From: Micromonospora cathayae
GTDB taxonomy: Bacteria; Actinomycetota; Actinomycetes; Mycobacteriales; Micromonosporaceae
Length of the DNA stretch: 64,000 bases
Assembly (NCBI RefSeq): GCF_028993575.1
Contig: NZ_CP118615.1
Coordinates: 2,108,001 to 2,172,000 of the forward strand
Reading direction: 5' to 3'
The notes under the pieces: generated by a model
What the model was told of the DNA's origin: nothing
The model's database searches: none
The model's input: the letters and a program-made list of their open reading frames with translations, nothing else
Made by a program: the position numbers and the translations under genes
Shown: one piece after another, positions 34,930 to 42,682 of the stretch
Position numbering within the stretch: the first letter of the stretch is position 1
How the letters are laid out: each line of letters begins with the position of its first letter

Positions 34930-35793
34930 TCAGACCGGTAGGGGCCGGGCGGCGAGCCGGGTGGCACGCTCCCGGGCGGCCTGGAGAATCGGCCCCTCCC
35001 GGTAACGCTGCGGCACGGCGGCCAGCGCCAGCCGCAGCGCCCGTACGCTCACCTCGGCCGAGAGCGCGGTGGTGGGCAGCCCCAACCCGCCGTACAGTCG
35101 CCGCGCCCAGGCCGGCAGCAACCCCAGTGCCGTACCGGCGATGCCGAAGTACGCCCAACGGGGCGGCCCCAGGGTGACGCCGAGCCGCACCGGCAGGCTG
35201 AGCTTCCACGGCAGCGGCGGGGCGGTCAGGAACAGCGCCGTCTCGGCCGCCTCCCGGGTCATCCGCAGCTCCGGGCGGACCCGACGGTAGTAGGCGTCCA
35301 CCTCGGCCGCCGTGCCCGGCACGCTGGCCGGATCCAGCCCGACCAGCGCGGCGGACCGGCGCTGTTCGGTGTAGTAGGCGTCCACCTGGTCCCCGGTCAA
35401 CGCCACCCCGGCCCGGCGGGCGGTGGTGACGAACGACTCGACCTCGGTCACGTGCACCCAGCGCAGCAGCTCCGGCTCGTCCACCCGGAACCGCTCCCCG
35501 GTGGTCGGGTCGACCGCCGAGAGCCGGGCGTGCAGGGCCCGCAGCCGACGACCGGCCGCCTCCGCCTCGGCGGTGGTGCCGTAGACCGTGGTCGCCACGT
35601 AGGTGGCGGTACGCTGCAACCGCCCCCATGCGTCACGGCGGTAGTTGCTGTTCTGCGCCACCCCGGCCATCGCGCGGGGATGCAGGGCCTGCAGGTAGAG
35701 CGCCCGCAGCCCGGCGACGATCAGGACCGGCTCCTCGTGCACCCGCCAGGTGACCGAACCGGGACCGAACAGGCCAAGGTCATCGGATTCCAC
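34930..35793 (-). CDS. MpaB-like oxygenase (DUF2236)
   Basis: A 287-aa protein of the DUF2236/rubber-oxygenase (MpaB, Lcp-related) family, haem-binding proteins. Typical blocks are LFGPGSVTWRVHEEPVLIV, LQALHPRAMAGV (His ligand region), GRLQRTATYVATTVYG, LLRWVHVTEVESFV and YRRVRPELRMT. Start GTG 35793. It is 75 bp from the convergent nuclease gene. The substrate is unknown. Confidence 0.88.
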   Translation of the reverse strand: MESDDLGLFGPGSVTWRVHEEPVLIVAGLRALYLQALHPRAMAGVAQNSNYRRDAWGRLQRTATYVATTVYGTTAEAEAAGRRLRALHARLSAVDPTTGERFRVDEPELLRWVHVTEVESFVTTARRAGVALTGDQVDAYYTEQRRSAALVGLDPASVPGTAAEVDAYYRRVRPELRMTREAAETALFLTAPPLPWKLSLPVRLGVTLGPPRWAYFGIAGTALGLLPAWARRLYGGLGLPTTALSAEVSVRALRLALAAVPQRYREGPILQAARERATRLAARPLPV

Positions 35794-35931
35794 CGGTCAA
35801 GAGTGCCACGCGGTCGGCCGGTACCTCCCGGTCGCCGACTCCCGGCCGCGACACCGATCCGGGTACGGGCGGCGGTGGTGCTCGGCCCGGCGGGTGCCGG
35901 CGGGGGACGGCCGGCGGGTGACGGGGGTGGC

Positions 35932-36360
35932 TCAGACGTCGGCGGTGCGGCGGGCCTGGCAGGCGGGGCACAGCCCCCAGAAGGTCACTTCCGCCTCGTC
36001 GACCTGGAAGCCGTGCGCGGTGTCCGGGTCCAGACAGGGCGCGTCGCCGACCGCGCAGTCGATGTCGGCGATCTCGCCGCAGCCCCGACACACCACGTGG
36101 TGGTGGTTGTCGCCGACCCGGGCCTCGAACCGGGCGGGGCTGCCGGCCGGTTCGATCCGGCGGGACAGGCCGGCCCGGGAGAGCGCGCCGAGCACGTCGT
36201 ACACGGCCTGCGTGGACACCGAGTCGAGCCGCTCGCGGACCCGGCGGGTGATCTCCTCGACCTCAAGGTGACCGCCGGCGGCGAGGACGTCCAGCACGGC
36301 GAGCCGGGGCCGGGTGACCCGTAGGCCCCTCGACCGGAGCAGCTCCTCGGCACTGGACAT
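35932..36360 (-). CDS. Fur-family metal/peroxide-responsive repressor
   Basis: A 142-aa Fur protein: winged helix LLRSRGLRVTRPRLAVLDVLAAGGHLEVEEIT, then VSTQAVYDVLGALSRAGL, the hinge RIEPAGSPARFE, DNHHHVVCRGCGEIADID with the regulatory metal ligands, and CPAC near the end for structural zinc. Among Fur proteins it resembles the FurA/CatR (peroxide) group, which usually sits next to katG or a catalase; none is adjacent here, so the signal (Fe, Zn or peroxide) is open. Confidence 0.9.
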   Translation of the reverse strand: MSSAEELLRSRGLRVTRPRLAVLDVLAAGGHLEVEEITRRVRERLDSVSTQAVYDVLGALSRAGLSRRIEPAGSPARFEARVGDNHHHVVCRGCGEIADIDCAVGDAPCLDPDTAHGFQVDEAEVTFWGLCPACQARRTADV

Positions 36361-36696
36361 GAATCCATCACAGCACGGCTCCGCAGGTCGGACAATCGTC
36401 CTCCGGCAGCACGTGGCACCGGCCACAGCCCCGGCGCGGTGGAACCTGCCCGTACCGGTGGTGGACATCCTCACCTTCGGTCGGGTCCGGTCCGTGGCCC
36501 CGGCCGTCGCGCTGGCGGTACTGGTCGGGTCCGGTCGGGTCCGGTCGGGTCCGGTCGGCGGCGCGCCGGGCCCGGTCCGGCCGGTGCGGGTACGGGTGAA
36601 CCGGAGCCGGGATCCGCGCGTGTATCCGGGCGAGAGCCGGGCACGGCGGTCGTTCCGACGTACGCTGACTGCTCGAGAGCCCCAGCGGAGGTGGCG
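36361..36696. repeat. Intergenic region with TCGGGTCCGG tandem repeats
   Basis: 336 bp between divergent genes. The 10-mer TCGGGTCCGG repeats about three and a half times at 36524-36558 with a further copy near 36481. The first 80 bp should contain the Fur-gene promoter; TACGCT at 36662 may serve the rightward gene. No protein-coding gene is supported. Confidence 0.7.
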
Positions 36697-37179
36697 GTGT
36701 TCGAGAAGATCGATGGTTTGCCGGGGCACGTCCTGATCGTGCACGCCGTCGTGGTGTTCGTGCCGCTGCTGGCGCTGCTGGCGGTCGCGTACGGGGTGCT
36801 GCCCCGGTGGCGTGGCCGCCTCGGCTGGGCGGTGGCGACGCTGGCCGTGGTGACGCCGGTGCTGGCCTGGGTGGCGACCGAGTCCGGTGAGGCGTTCGAG
36901 GAGGTGCTCCGGGAGAAGGGCTATCCGCCGGAGATCCTCTCCCAGGTGGAGACCCACGCCGAGTACGGCGAACTGCTCCAGTGGGCCACCCTGGCGCTCG
37001 CCGTGGCGGCGCTCCTGCTGCTGCTGGCGACCAGCGGACATCCCCGGACCCGGGCACTGCCGTCGTGGCTGCCGGTGCCGCTGACCGTGCTGGTGGTGGT
37101 GTTCGCGGTGTTCGCCCTGGTGTACGTGTACCTGACCGGCGAGTCGGGGGCGCGGGCGGTCTGGACGGGCGTGGTCTGA
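36697..37179 (+). CDS. DUF2231-type membrane protein
   Basis: A 160-aa protein from GTG 36697 with GGAG 5 nt upstream. FEKIDGLPGHVLIVHAVVVFVPLLALL is the typical N-terminus of DUF2231 proteins (a conserved HP/HA pair in the first helix), followed by three more helices including WATLALAVAALLLLLATSGH and VPLTVLVVVFAVFALVYVYLTGESGARAVW. The late STGESGARAVW-like motif is also family-typical. Function unknown; some relatives bind haem. Confidence 0.85.
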   Translation: MFEKIDGLPGHVLIVHAVVVFVPLLALLAVAYGVLPRWRGRLGWAVATLAVVTPVLAWVATESGEAFEEVLREKGYPPEILSQVETHAEYGELLQWATLALAVAALLLLLATSGHPRTRALPSWLPVPLTVLVVVFAVFALVYVYLTGESGARAVWTGVV

Positions 37180-37229
37180 CCGTCGTCCACGACGACGCTC
37201 TGCACCGACCTGGCTGCCCTGCCCGGTCG

Positions 37230-37322
37230 CCCGAGCCGGTACCCGGTCGGCCCGGCTCTGTCCGGTCGGCCCCGGTCCCGGTCGGCCCGGCTCTGTCCGG
37301 TCGGCCCGGCTTCGGTCCCGGG
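37230..37322. repeat. GC-rich tandem repeat, about 19-bp unit
   Basis: CGGTCGGCCCGGCTCTGTC and close variants recur four times. It is related in words (GGCTCTGTCC) to the repeat after the MarC gene. Confidence 0.7.
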
Positions 37323-37328
37323 CGGTCG

Positions 37329-37649
37329 TCAGAAGAGCGTGCGCGTGCAGATCAGGCAGACGACGACGAGCAGCACCGCACCGGCGAGGATCCCGATGCC
37401 GTAGGTGACCCGCTGGGCACGCTGCTCGGCGGCGTCGAGCGCGTCCGCGTCCTGCGCGGGGAGCCGGCGGGGCGGCGCGGGTTGCACGTGGACCGGAGGC
37501 CGCCAGTCGGGCGGTGGGGCGGTGCTCGGCGGCGGGCCGGTGTAGCCGCTGGCCGGGGCTGCCGGCGGGCGTGGGGCGACCGGCGGCGGGGACTCGCCGG
37601 GTGGCGGCCGGCGCCAGTAGTCGTCGTCGGAACCGTGGGGCGTCGTCAC
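37329..37649 (-). CDS. Pro-rich single-pass membrane protein of unknown function
   Basis: A 106-aa protein from GTG 37649, 8 nt after TAGCGT on the minus strand. A Pro/Ala-rich segment (WRRPPPGESPPPVAPRPP...) is followed by a C-terminal helix YGIGILAGAVLLVVVCLICTRTLF, so it is tail-anchored or has a short lumenal end. The frame remains open upstream through a repetitive sequence; the region beyond 37649 is treated as noncoding repeat. Confidence 0.6.
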   Translation of the reverse strand: MTTPHGSDDDYWRRPPPGESPPPVAPRPPAAPASGYTGPPPSTAPPPDWRPPVHVQPAPPRRLPAQDADALDAAEQRAQRVTYGIGILAGAVLLVVVCLICTRTLF

Positions 37650-37808
37650 GCCGTCCGACGCTACCGTCCCGCTCGTCACACCGTCTGACGCTGCCAGGCC
37701 GGCCGGCGCGCCGTCCGACGCCGCGCGTCGGCACGCCGTCCTACGTGGCCGTGCCGCGTCGTCACGCTGTCCGATGCCGCGCGTCGGCACGCCGTCCGAC
37801 GCTGCGGT
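37650..37808. repeat. Dispersed repeat CGCCGTCCGACGC
   Basis: On the plus strand the words CACGCCGTCCGACGC/CACACCGTCTGACGC/CACGCTGTCCGATGC recur about six times with spacers of 15-35 bp. Read on the minus strand they spell repeated ASDGV in the frame of the gene at 37329-37649, which could mean a longer repeat-bearing N-terminus, but spacing and the promoter favour noncoding repeats. Confidence 0.7.
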
Positions 37809-37844
37809 GCCGGTCGGGACGTGACCGGGCCGACGGGGCTGAGC

Positions 37845-37850
37845 TAGGCT
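37845..37850 (+). promoter_or_regulatory. -10 hexamer TAGGCT, probable leaderless promoter
   Basis: TAGGCT lies 7 nt before GTG 37858 of a 59-aa gene with no ribosome binding site. Confidence 0.5.
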
Positions 37851-37857
37851 CTGCGTC

Positions 37858-38037
37858 GTGAGCACGGAGGACCCGACCCTGCGCACGCCCGGCGACGACG
37901 ACCGCCCCGTCGACCTGAGCGACGACTTCGTGGTGCTGCCCGAGCAGACCGTCGACGACACCGACCGTGGCTGGGGCGAGACGAGCGGCGGCAACGACGA
38001 CTGGCTGCTGGCCGAGCGCCCGCCCCACTGGGACTGA
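37858..38037 (+). CDS. Small acidic protein (59 aa)
   Basis: A 59-aa, strongly acidic protein: it begins MSTEDPTLRTPGDDDRPVD and ends WLLAERPPHWD. Codon use is fully G/C-ending and a -10 hexamer stands at leaderless distance, both supporting a real gene. No domain is recognised. It is convergent with the CpaB-like gene. Confidence 0.6.
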   Translation: MSTEDPTLRTPGDDDRPVDLSDDFVVLPEQTVDDTDRGWGETSGGNDDWLLAERPPHWD

Positions 38038-38090
38038 CCTCCGAGGTTCGTCCCGCCCGCCCGGCAGGCCGTGCCGCCCCGGAAGCCGGC

Positions 38091-38933
38091 TCAGCCGCGT
38101 ACGAGAACGGTGAAGCGGCTTCCCTCGGGTAACGCCACCGCCCGTTGCGCGTGGGGCGGCGACAGCGCGAGGTAGAGCGCGGCCGAGCCGTCCAGCTCAC
38201 CTGCACCGATCACGGCCAGTACCAGCGCCCGGGGCGCGACCAGTACCGCCGTGGAGGCCGTTCCGGCGGGCACCGCCAGCAGATCGACCCGGCTGCCGGG
38301 CCGGACGAAGGCCAGGGCGACCGGCTCGGCCAGGCGTACCGGCACGCCGACCGTGCCGTCGGGGAGCGGTAGGGCCGGGCTGCCCGTGGTCGGATCGCCA
38401 GGGCCGGTGCCGTCCGGTGTCCCCGGGTCCAGGGCCGGTTCCCGCCGGCCGGTGTCCGGTGTGCCGGTGTCCTGCCGTCCGGTGGTCGGGTCGTCGCCCG
38501 GCCGCCCGGCCGGGTGTGGCACCGACCCGGACGGGACCGGCCGGCCCGGAACGCCGGACGCCGGGCCCGGCGGGTCGACGGACCGGCCCGGCGCGCCGGG
38601 GGACCGGCCGGCGGGTTGATCCGGAGTGCGGGTGGACATGCCGGGGGAGCCGGCGGACCCACCCGGAGCACCGGTCGGCTTCCCGATGGGCGGGGCGCAG
38701 CCGGGCGGGGCGTACAGCAGGACGGCCGCCGAGCCGAGCAGCACCGTGACCAGCCCCAACCGGAGCATGGTCCCGCCGCCGGGACGGCCGGGCCAGCGCA
38801 CCGGGCGCAACGCTCGCTCATCAGCCCTACGGCCGGGCCAGCGGAGCGGGCGCAGACCCGGCTCACCATCCGTACGGCCGGGCCAGCGGAGCGGGCGCAG
38901 GGCCCGCTCACCACCTCTACGGCCGAACCGCAT
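38091..38933 (-). CDS. CpaB/RcpC-like SAF-domain protein with N-terminal repeats
   Basis: A 280-aa protein from ATG 38933 with GGGAGA 7 nt in front. The first 50 residues hold three copies of a basic repeat of the kind RALRPLRWPGR. One membrane helix follows (LRLGLVTVLLGSAAVLLYAPPGC), then a long Pro/Gly/Asp-rich linker. The C-terminal 90 residues (GTVGVPVRLAEPVALAFVRPGSRVDLLAV ... ALVLAVI) resemble the C-terminal domain of CpaB/RcpC pilus assembly proteins. No other tad pilus genes are in the window, so it may act with a distant tad locus or independently. Confidence 0.75.
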   Translation of the reverse strand: MRFGRRGGERALRPLRWPGRTDGEPGLRPLRWPGRRADERALRPVRWPGRPGGGTMLRLGLVTVLLGSAAVLLYAPPGCAPPIGKPTGAPGGSAGSPGMSTRTPDQPAGRSPGAPGRSVDPPGPASGVPGRPVPSGSVPHPAGRPGDDPTTGRQDTGTPDTGRREPALDPGTPDGTGPGDPTTGSPALPLPDGTVGVPVRLAEPVALAFVRPGSRVDLLAVPAGTASTAVLVAPRALVLAVIGAGELDGSAALYLALSPPHAQRAVALPEGSRFTVLVRG

Positions 38934-39113
38934 GTCCGTCTCCCGCCTGTCGCCTCGGATCAGCAGGCTAGGCGGGCGGCGGGTACCCGATGGGCACCCT
39001 GTGGACAACCGGCCCGCCTGTGGACAACCCGCTGTGCGGCGAGTCGATCTGCTATGGCGCCCCGGTCGTCGAGGGCGGTCACAAGGAACCGGCGGTCAGG
39101 AGGAACCCGGCGG

Positions 39114-39503
39114 TCAGGAGGAGCTGGCGGCCGGGGCCTTGGTCGTCGAGGAACCGCCCGACGAGCTGCCGGAGCCACTGCCGGACCCGGCCGACGACGA
39201 GGACGACGACGCGGACGACGAGGAAGAGGACGACGACGAGGAGGAACCGGAGTCCCCGCCGGACGACCCACCCGACGACGAGTCGGACTTGTTCGACTTT
39301 CCGCCGGTCAGCGAGTCCGAGCCGGACGCGCGTGAGTCGGTGCGGTAGAAGCCGGAGCCCTTGAACACGATGCCGACCGAGTTGAACAGCTTGCGCAGCC
39401 GTCCCGCACACGCCGGGCACTCGGTCAGCGGCTCGTCAGCGAAGGACTGCACCGCCTCGAGCTGGTGGCCGCACGCGGTGCAGGCGTACTGGTACGTGGG
39501 CAC
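39114..39503 (-). CDS. FmdB-type zinc-ribbon protein with Ser-rich tail
   Basis: A 129-aa protein. GTG 39503 is chosen because GGAGGAG directly precedes it; the upstream ATG 39524 lacks one. The N-terminal zinc ribbon PTYQYACTACGHQLEAVQSF...CPACAG is the FmdB/CxxC regulatory domain, then LRKLFNSVGIVFKGSGFYRTDSR as in the family, and about 60 residues of nearly pure Ser/Gly. FmdB proteins are putative regulators or metal-binding proteins. The 5-formyl-THF cyclo-ligase gene lies upstream on the same strand, a common pairing. Confidence 0.9.
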   Translation of the reverse strand: MPTYQYACTACGHQLEAVQSFADEPLTECPACAGRLRKLFNSVGIVFKGSGFYRTDSRASGSDSLTGGKSNKSDSSSGGSSGGDSGSSSSSSSSSSSASSSSSSAGSGSGSGSSSGGSSTTKAPAASSS

Positions 39504-39596
39504 GTTCTCCTCCGGATCTGGCACGGCCTGTTGGCACTCGACCTATTCGAGTGCCAATGGTGCGTCATCCGACCCGGGTTCGTCCAGCCGTAGTGG

Positions 39597-40217
39597 TCAA
39601 GCACCGGTCAACTCGTCCAGCCCGCCGGCCGGGGTGACCACCGCGCGGACCGGACGGTCGTGCGGTTCGGCAGGCACCCGGTCGACGAGTTCCCCGTCGT
39701 GCAGCGGGGTGACCGTCCAGGCGCCGGAGGGCAGCCGGGCCAGCGCCCGGTCGTACGAGCCGCCGCCCCGGCCCAGCCGCAACCCGCGTCGGTCCACCGC
39801 CACCGCCGGCACGACCACCAGCTCCGCGCCGGTCACCGCCGCCCGGCCCAGCCGGGGCCCGGCCGGTTCGCGCATCCCCCGGCCCGCCGCCACCAGACCG
39901 TCCGGACCGGTGTAGACCGCCCAGTCCAGGTCCAGGTCGCCACGGAGCACCGGCAGCAGCAGTTCCGCCCCGGCGGGCAGGGCGGCCCGCAGCAGCTCCG
40001 GCAGCCCGGCCCCGCCGGGTTCCGCGCCGACCGGCACGTACCCGGTCATCAGGCGGGGGCGCAGCCGGCGTACCAGATCGACGAGCGTGACCCCGACGGC
40101 GGTCGCGGCGGCGGCGCGTCCGGTGGCGGTCAGCGCCCGCCGCCGCGCGAGCAGCTCGCCCCGGAGCCGGCGTTTCGCCTCAGCGGCCTCTTCCGCTCCA
40201 TCAGAAAAATCTGTCAC
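39597..40217 (-). CDS. 5-formyltetrahydrofolate cyclo-ligase
   Basis: A 206-aa protein from GTG 40217 with AGGAG. It converts 5-formyl-THF to 5,10-methenyl-THF using ATP. Motifs are AKRRLRGELLARRRAL (substrate/phosphate binding), TGYVPVGAEP, VVPAVAVDRRGLRLGRGGGSYDRALA (the GxGxGxYDR ATP site) and the late RPVRAVVTPAG. It is divergent from the GGDEF gene. Confidence 0.93.
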   Translation of the reverse strand: MTDFSDGAEEAAEAKRRLRGELLARRRALTATGRAAAATAVGVTLVDLVRRLRPRLMTGYVPVGAEPGGAGLPELLRAALPAGAELLLPVLRGDLDLDWAVYTGPDGLVAAGRGMREPAGPRLGRAAVTGAELVVVPAVAVDRRGLRLGRGGGSYDRALARLPSGAWTVTPLHDGELVDRVPAEPHDRPVRAVVTPAGGLDELTGA

Positions 40218-40300
40218 GCAACACTCCTGACGCAACGCCCGTCCACTGGTGTCGCTGTGTAAGCATCGCAGCATCGGGCGTAGAACTTCCGGGGGGAAGC

Positions 40301-42673
40301 GTGACGCTACGCGGGCGGTTGACCGCAGCCTTCCTCGCGGTGGTGCTGGGTCCGGTCCTGCTCGGGGCGTTCTTCGTGGGCACCACCCTGGCCACCGTCG
40401 ACCACCGCCGGTCCACCGAACGCCTCGGCCTGGCCGTCGGAGCCGTCCGGACCTCGGTCGACGCGCTCTGCCAGCAGTTGCGGGCCGCCGCGGACGCGGT
40501 CGCCCTCAACGGCGTGGATCCGGTCGAACGGGAGGGCGCGGCCACCCAGGCGGTCAGCCGGGGCCTCGCCGCCGCCGTGCTGGTCACCGACGTCACCGGC
40601 CGGACCGCCTACGCCACCCCGGACGCCCCGGACCGGCCGTGGCTGGACTGCGCGGGCACCGGCCCGACCGACGGCCCGGTCCGGGCGCTCACCGCCGAGG
40701 TGGAGCTGCGCGACGCCGCCGGGGCCGCCCTGGGCCGGGTCGCCGCCGCCCAGCGCGTCGACCCGGACTTCGTCGCGCGCCTGGCCGCCGTCACCGGCGT
40801 CGGGGTCACCCTGCTGGCCGGTACCGCCGGCATCGCGCAGACCACCGAGGTGACCGGGGTACGCGACGAGGTGCTGGCCGCCGCCGCCCCGGCCGGCGAC
40901 GACCGGGTCACCGGGACCGGTGGCGGGCGGTACGTCCGCCGGGCCGGGCCGGTCCCCGGCCAGCCGCTACCGCTGCTGCTCTCCGTACCCAGCCAACAGC
41001 CACCCGGCCTGTACGCCGCCCTGATGGCGGCGGTGCTGTTCGCCGGGCTGCTGGCCGTGCTGAGCGCCTGGCGGCTGGCCCGGGTCACCACCCGGCCGCT
41101 GGCCGAGCTGGCGCTCGCCGTGGAGCGGGTGGCGCAGGGTGACCTGACCGCGCGGGTGCCGGTGCGGGCCCGGGACGAGATAGGCCGGTTGGCCGGCACC
41201 TTCAACCGGATGACCCGGGAGACGCAGTCCTACGTGGCCGCCCTGACCAGCAGCCGGGACCAGTTGCGTGGACATCTCGCGGTGCTCGGCGACACCCTCG
41301 CCAGTACCCACGACCTGGACCGCATCCTGCGGGTCATCCTGCACAGCGCGATCGCGGCGACCGGGGCGCGGGCCGGCGCGGTGCTGCTGGTGGAGGAGCC
41401 CGGGATCCTGGTCGGGCAGTGCGTGGCGGGGCTGGAGGAGCGGTGGCCGACCGGCACCGTGCCGGCCGCCGGGCCCATGCTGCCGGAGGCGCTGCGGGTG
41501 CCGGTCGGTACCGGGATCGTGGGCACCGTCGCGGCCACCGGCGAACCCCGGCGCGGCCGGATCGAGCCGGGGGAGGAGCCAGCCGGGGAGCCGCGCGGCC
41601 GGACGTACGTGGCGGTGCCGTTCGCCGCGCCCGGCGCGCTGGCCGACCATTACCCCGCGCGGCCGGGCGACCCGGCTGGACGTACCGGCGGGTGGGGCGA
41701 CCACCCCGCGCGGCCCGGTGGCCCGGGCGACCCGGCCGGGCGGTCCGCCAACTCGACGGAGCCGGCCGGGCGGACGGTGCCGGCCGGCGACGCCACCCCG
41801 CCCGGCACCCTCGGCGTCCTGGTCCTCTACGACCGGCTCGGGGCCGACGAGTTCGACGACGACGACCTGGTGACCCTGCGGACCTTCGCCGGACACGCGG
41901 CGGTGGCGGTGGAGAACGTCCGGGTGCACCAGGAGGCCCAGCGGCTCTCGCTGACCGACCCCCTCACCGGGCTGTGGAACTACCGCTACCTGCGTGAGTC
42001 GATCCGGCGGGAGGTGGAACGGGCCAGCCGGTTCGGCCGGATGCTCAGCGTCCTCGCCCTCGACCTGGACCGGTTCAAGGCGGTCAACGACACCTACGGG
42101 CACACCGTCGGCGACGCGGTGCTGGTCGAGTTCGCCCACCGGGTGCGCGGCGAGATCCGCGAAGTGGACCTGGCCTTCCGGCAGGGCGGTGAGGAGTTCG
42201 TGCTGCTGCTGCCGGAGACCGACGCCCGGGGCGCGGCGATCGTGGCGGAACGGCTCGGCGCGGCGGTCCGGGACCGGCCGTTCGTGACCGAGCCGCACTC
42301 CGGCCCGCCCGGGGCGGGACCGCTGCGGATCCCGGTGACCGTCTCGGTGGGCATCGCCGTCTACCCCGACCACGCCGGCACGGGACAGCAGGTGCTCGAC
42401 GCGGCCGACGACGCGCTCTACGCGGCCAAGGGGGCCGGCCGGGACACGTACCGGCTGGCCCGGGTGCCGGTCCGGCCGACCAGCGAGGAGATCACGGTGG
42501 CCACGGCGGCGGTGCCCCCGGAGGACGGCCTGCCCCGGGCCGGCTCCCGCCCCGCCCCGCCGGAGCACACCCCGAACGGGGCCGCGAACGGGGCCGGTGG
42601 AGGTGTTCGTCACGCCGCGGGCGGCGGCGCGTCTTCCGGGCCACACCCGCCGCGACAGACCCGTGGCCGATAG
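40301..42673 (+). CDS. Membrane diguanylate cyclase (dCache-like/HAMP/GAF/GGDEF)
   Basis: A 790-aa sensor. A first helix (7-28) and a second (about 236-260) enclose an extracytoplasmic sensing domain; a HAMP segment follows (TRPLAELALAVERVAQGDLTARVPVRARDEIGRLA), a GAF domain (about 340-545) with a Pro/Gly-rich insert, then GGDEF (LTDPLTGLWNYRYL). The active-site loop GGEEF (629-633) is intact, and the inhibitory RxxD site (REVD, 620-623) is five residues before it, so it should make cyclic di-GMP with product inhibition. The tail is low-complexity. Start GTG 40301 follows a G-rich site. Confidence 0.92.
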   Translation: MTLRGRLTAAFLAVVLGPVLLGAFFVGTTLATVDHRRSTERLGLAVGAVRTSVDALCQQLRAAADAVALNGVDPVEREGAATQAVSRGLAAAVLVTDVTGRTAYATPDAPDRPWLDCAGTGPTDGPVRALTAEVELRDAAGAALGRVAAAQRVDPDFVARLAAVTGVGVTLLAGTAGIAQTTEVTGVRDEVLAAAAPAGDDRVTGTGGGRYVRRAGPVPGQPLPLLLSVPSQQPPGLYAALMAAVLFAGLLAVLSAWRLARVTTRPLAELALAVERVAQGDLTARVPVRARDEIGRLAGTFNRMTRETQSYVAALTSSRDQLRGHLAVLGDTLASTHDLDRILRVILHSAIAATGARAGAVLLVEEPGILVGQCVAGLEERWPTGTVPAAGPMLPEALRVPVGTGIVGTVAATGEPRRGRIEPGEEPAGEPRGRTYVAVPFAAPGALADHYPARPGDPAGRTGGWGDHPARPGGPGDPAGRSANSTEPAGRTVPAGDATPPGTLGVLVLYDRLGADEFDDDDLVTLRTFAGHAAVAVENVRVHQEAQRLSLTDPLTGLWNYRYLRESIRREVERASRFGRMLSVLALDLDRFKAVNDTYGHTVGDAVLVEFAHRVRGEIREVDLAFRQGGEEFVLLLPETDARGAAIVAERLGAAVRDRPFVTEPHSGPPGAGPLRIPVTVSVGIAVYPDHAGTGQQVLDAADDALYAAKGAGRDTYRLARVPVRPTSEEITVATAAVPPEDGLPRAGSRPAPPEHTPNGAANGAGGGVRHAAGGGASSGPHPPRQTRGR

Positions 42674-42676
42674 TCT
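42671..42676 (+). promoter_or_regulatory. -10 hexamer TAGTCT of galU, probable leaderless promoter
   Basis: TAGTCT lies 6 nt before the galU ATG; there is no Shine-Dalgarno sequence and the previous stop is only 9 bp upstream. Confidence 0.5.
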
Positions 42677-42682
42677 CGCGGC

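Noticed and set aside
35932..36360. FurA-KatG oxidative stress operon
   Set aside because: The regulator resembles FurA, but the downstream and upstream genes are an MpaB-like oxygenase and a DUF2231 protein, not a catalase-peroxidase.
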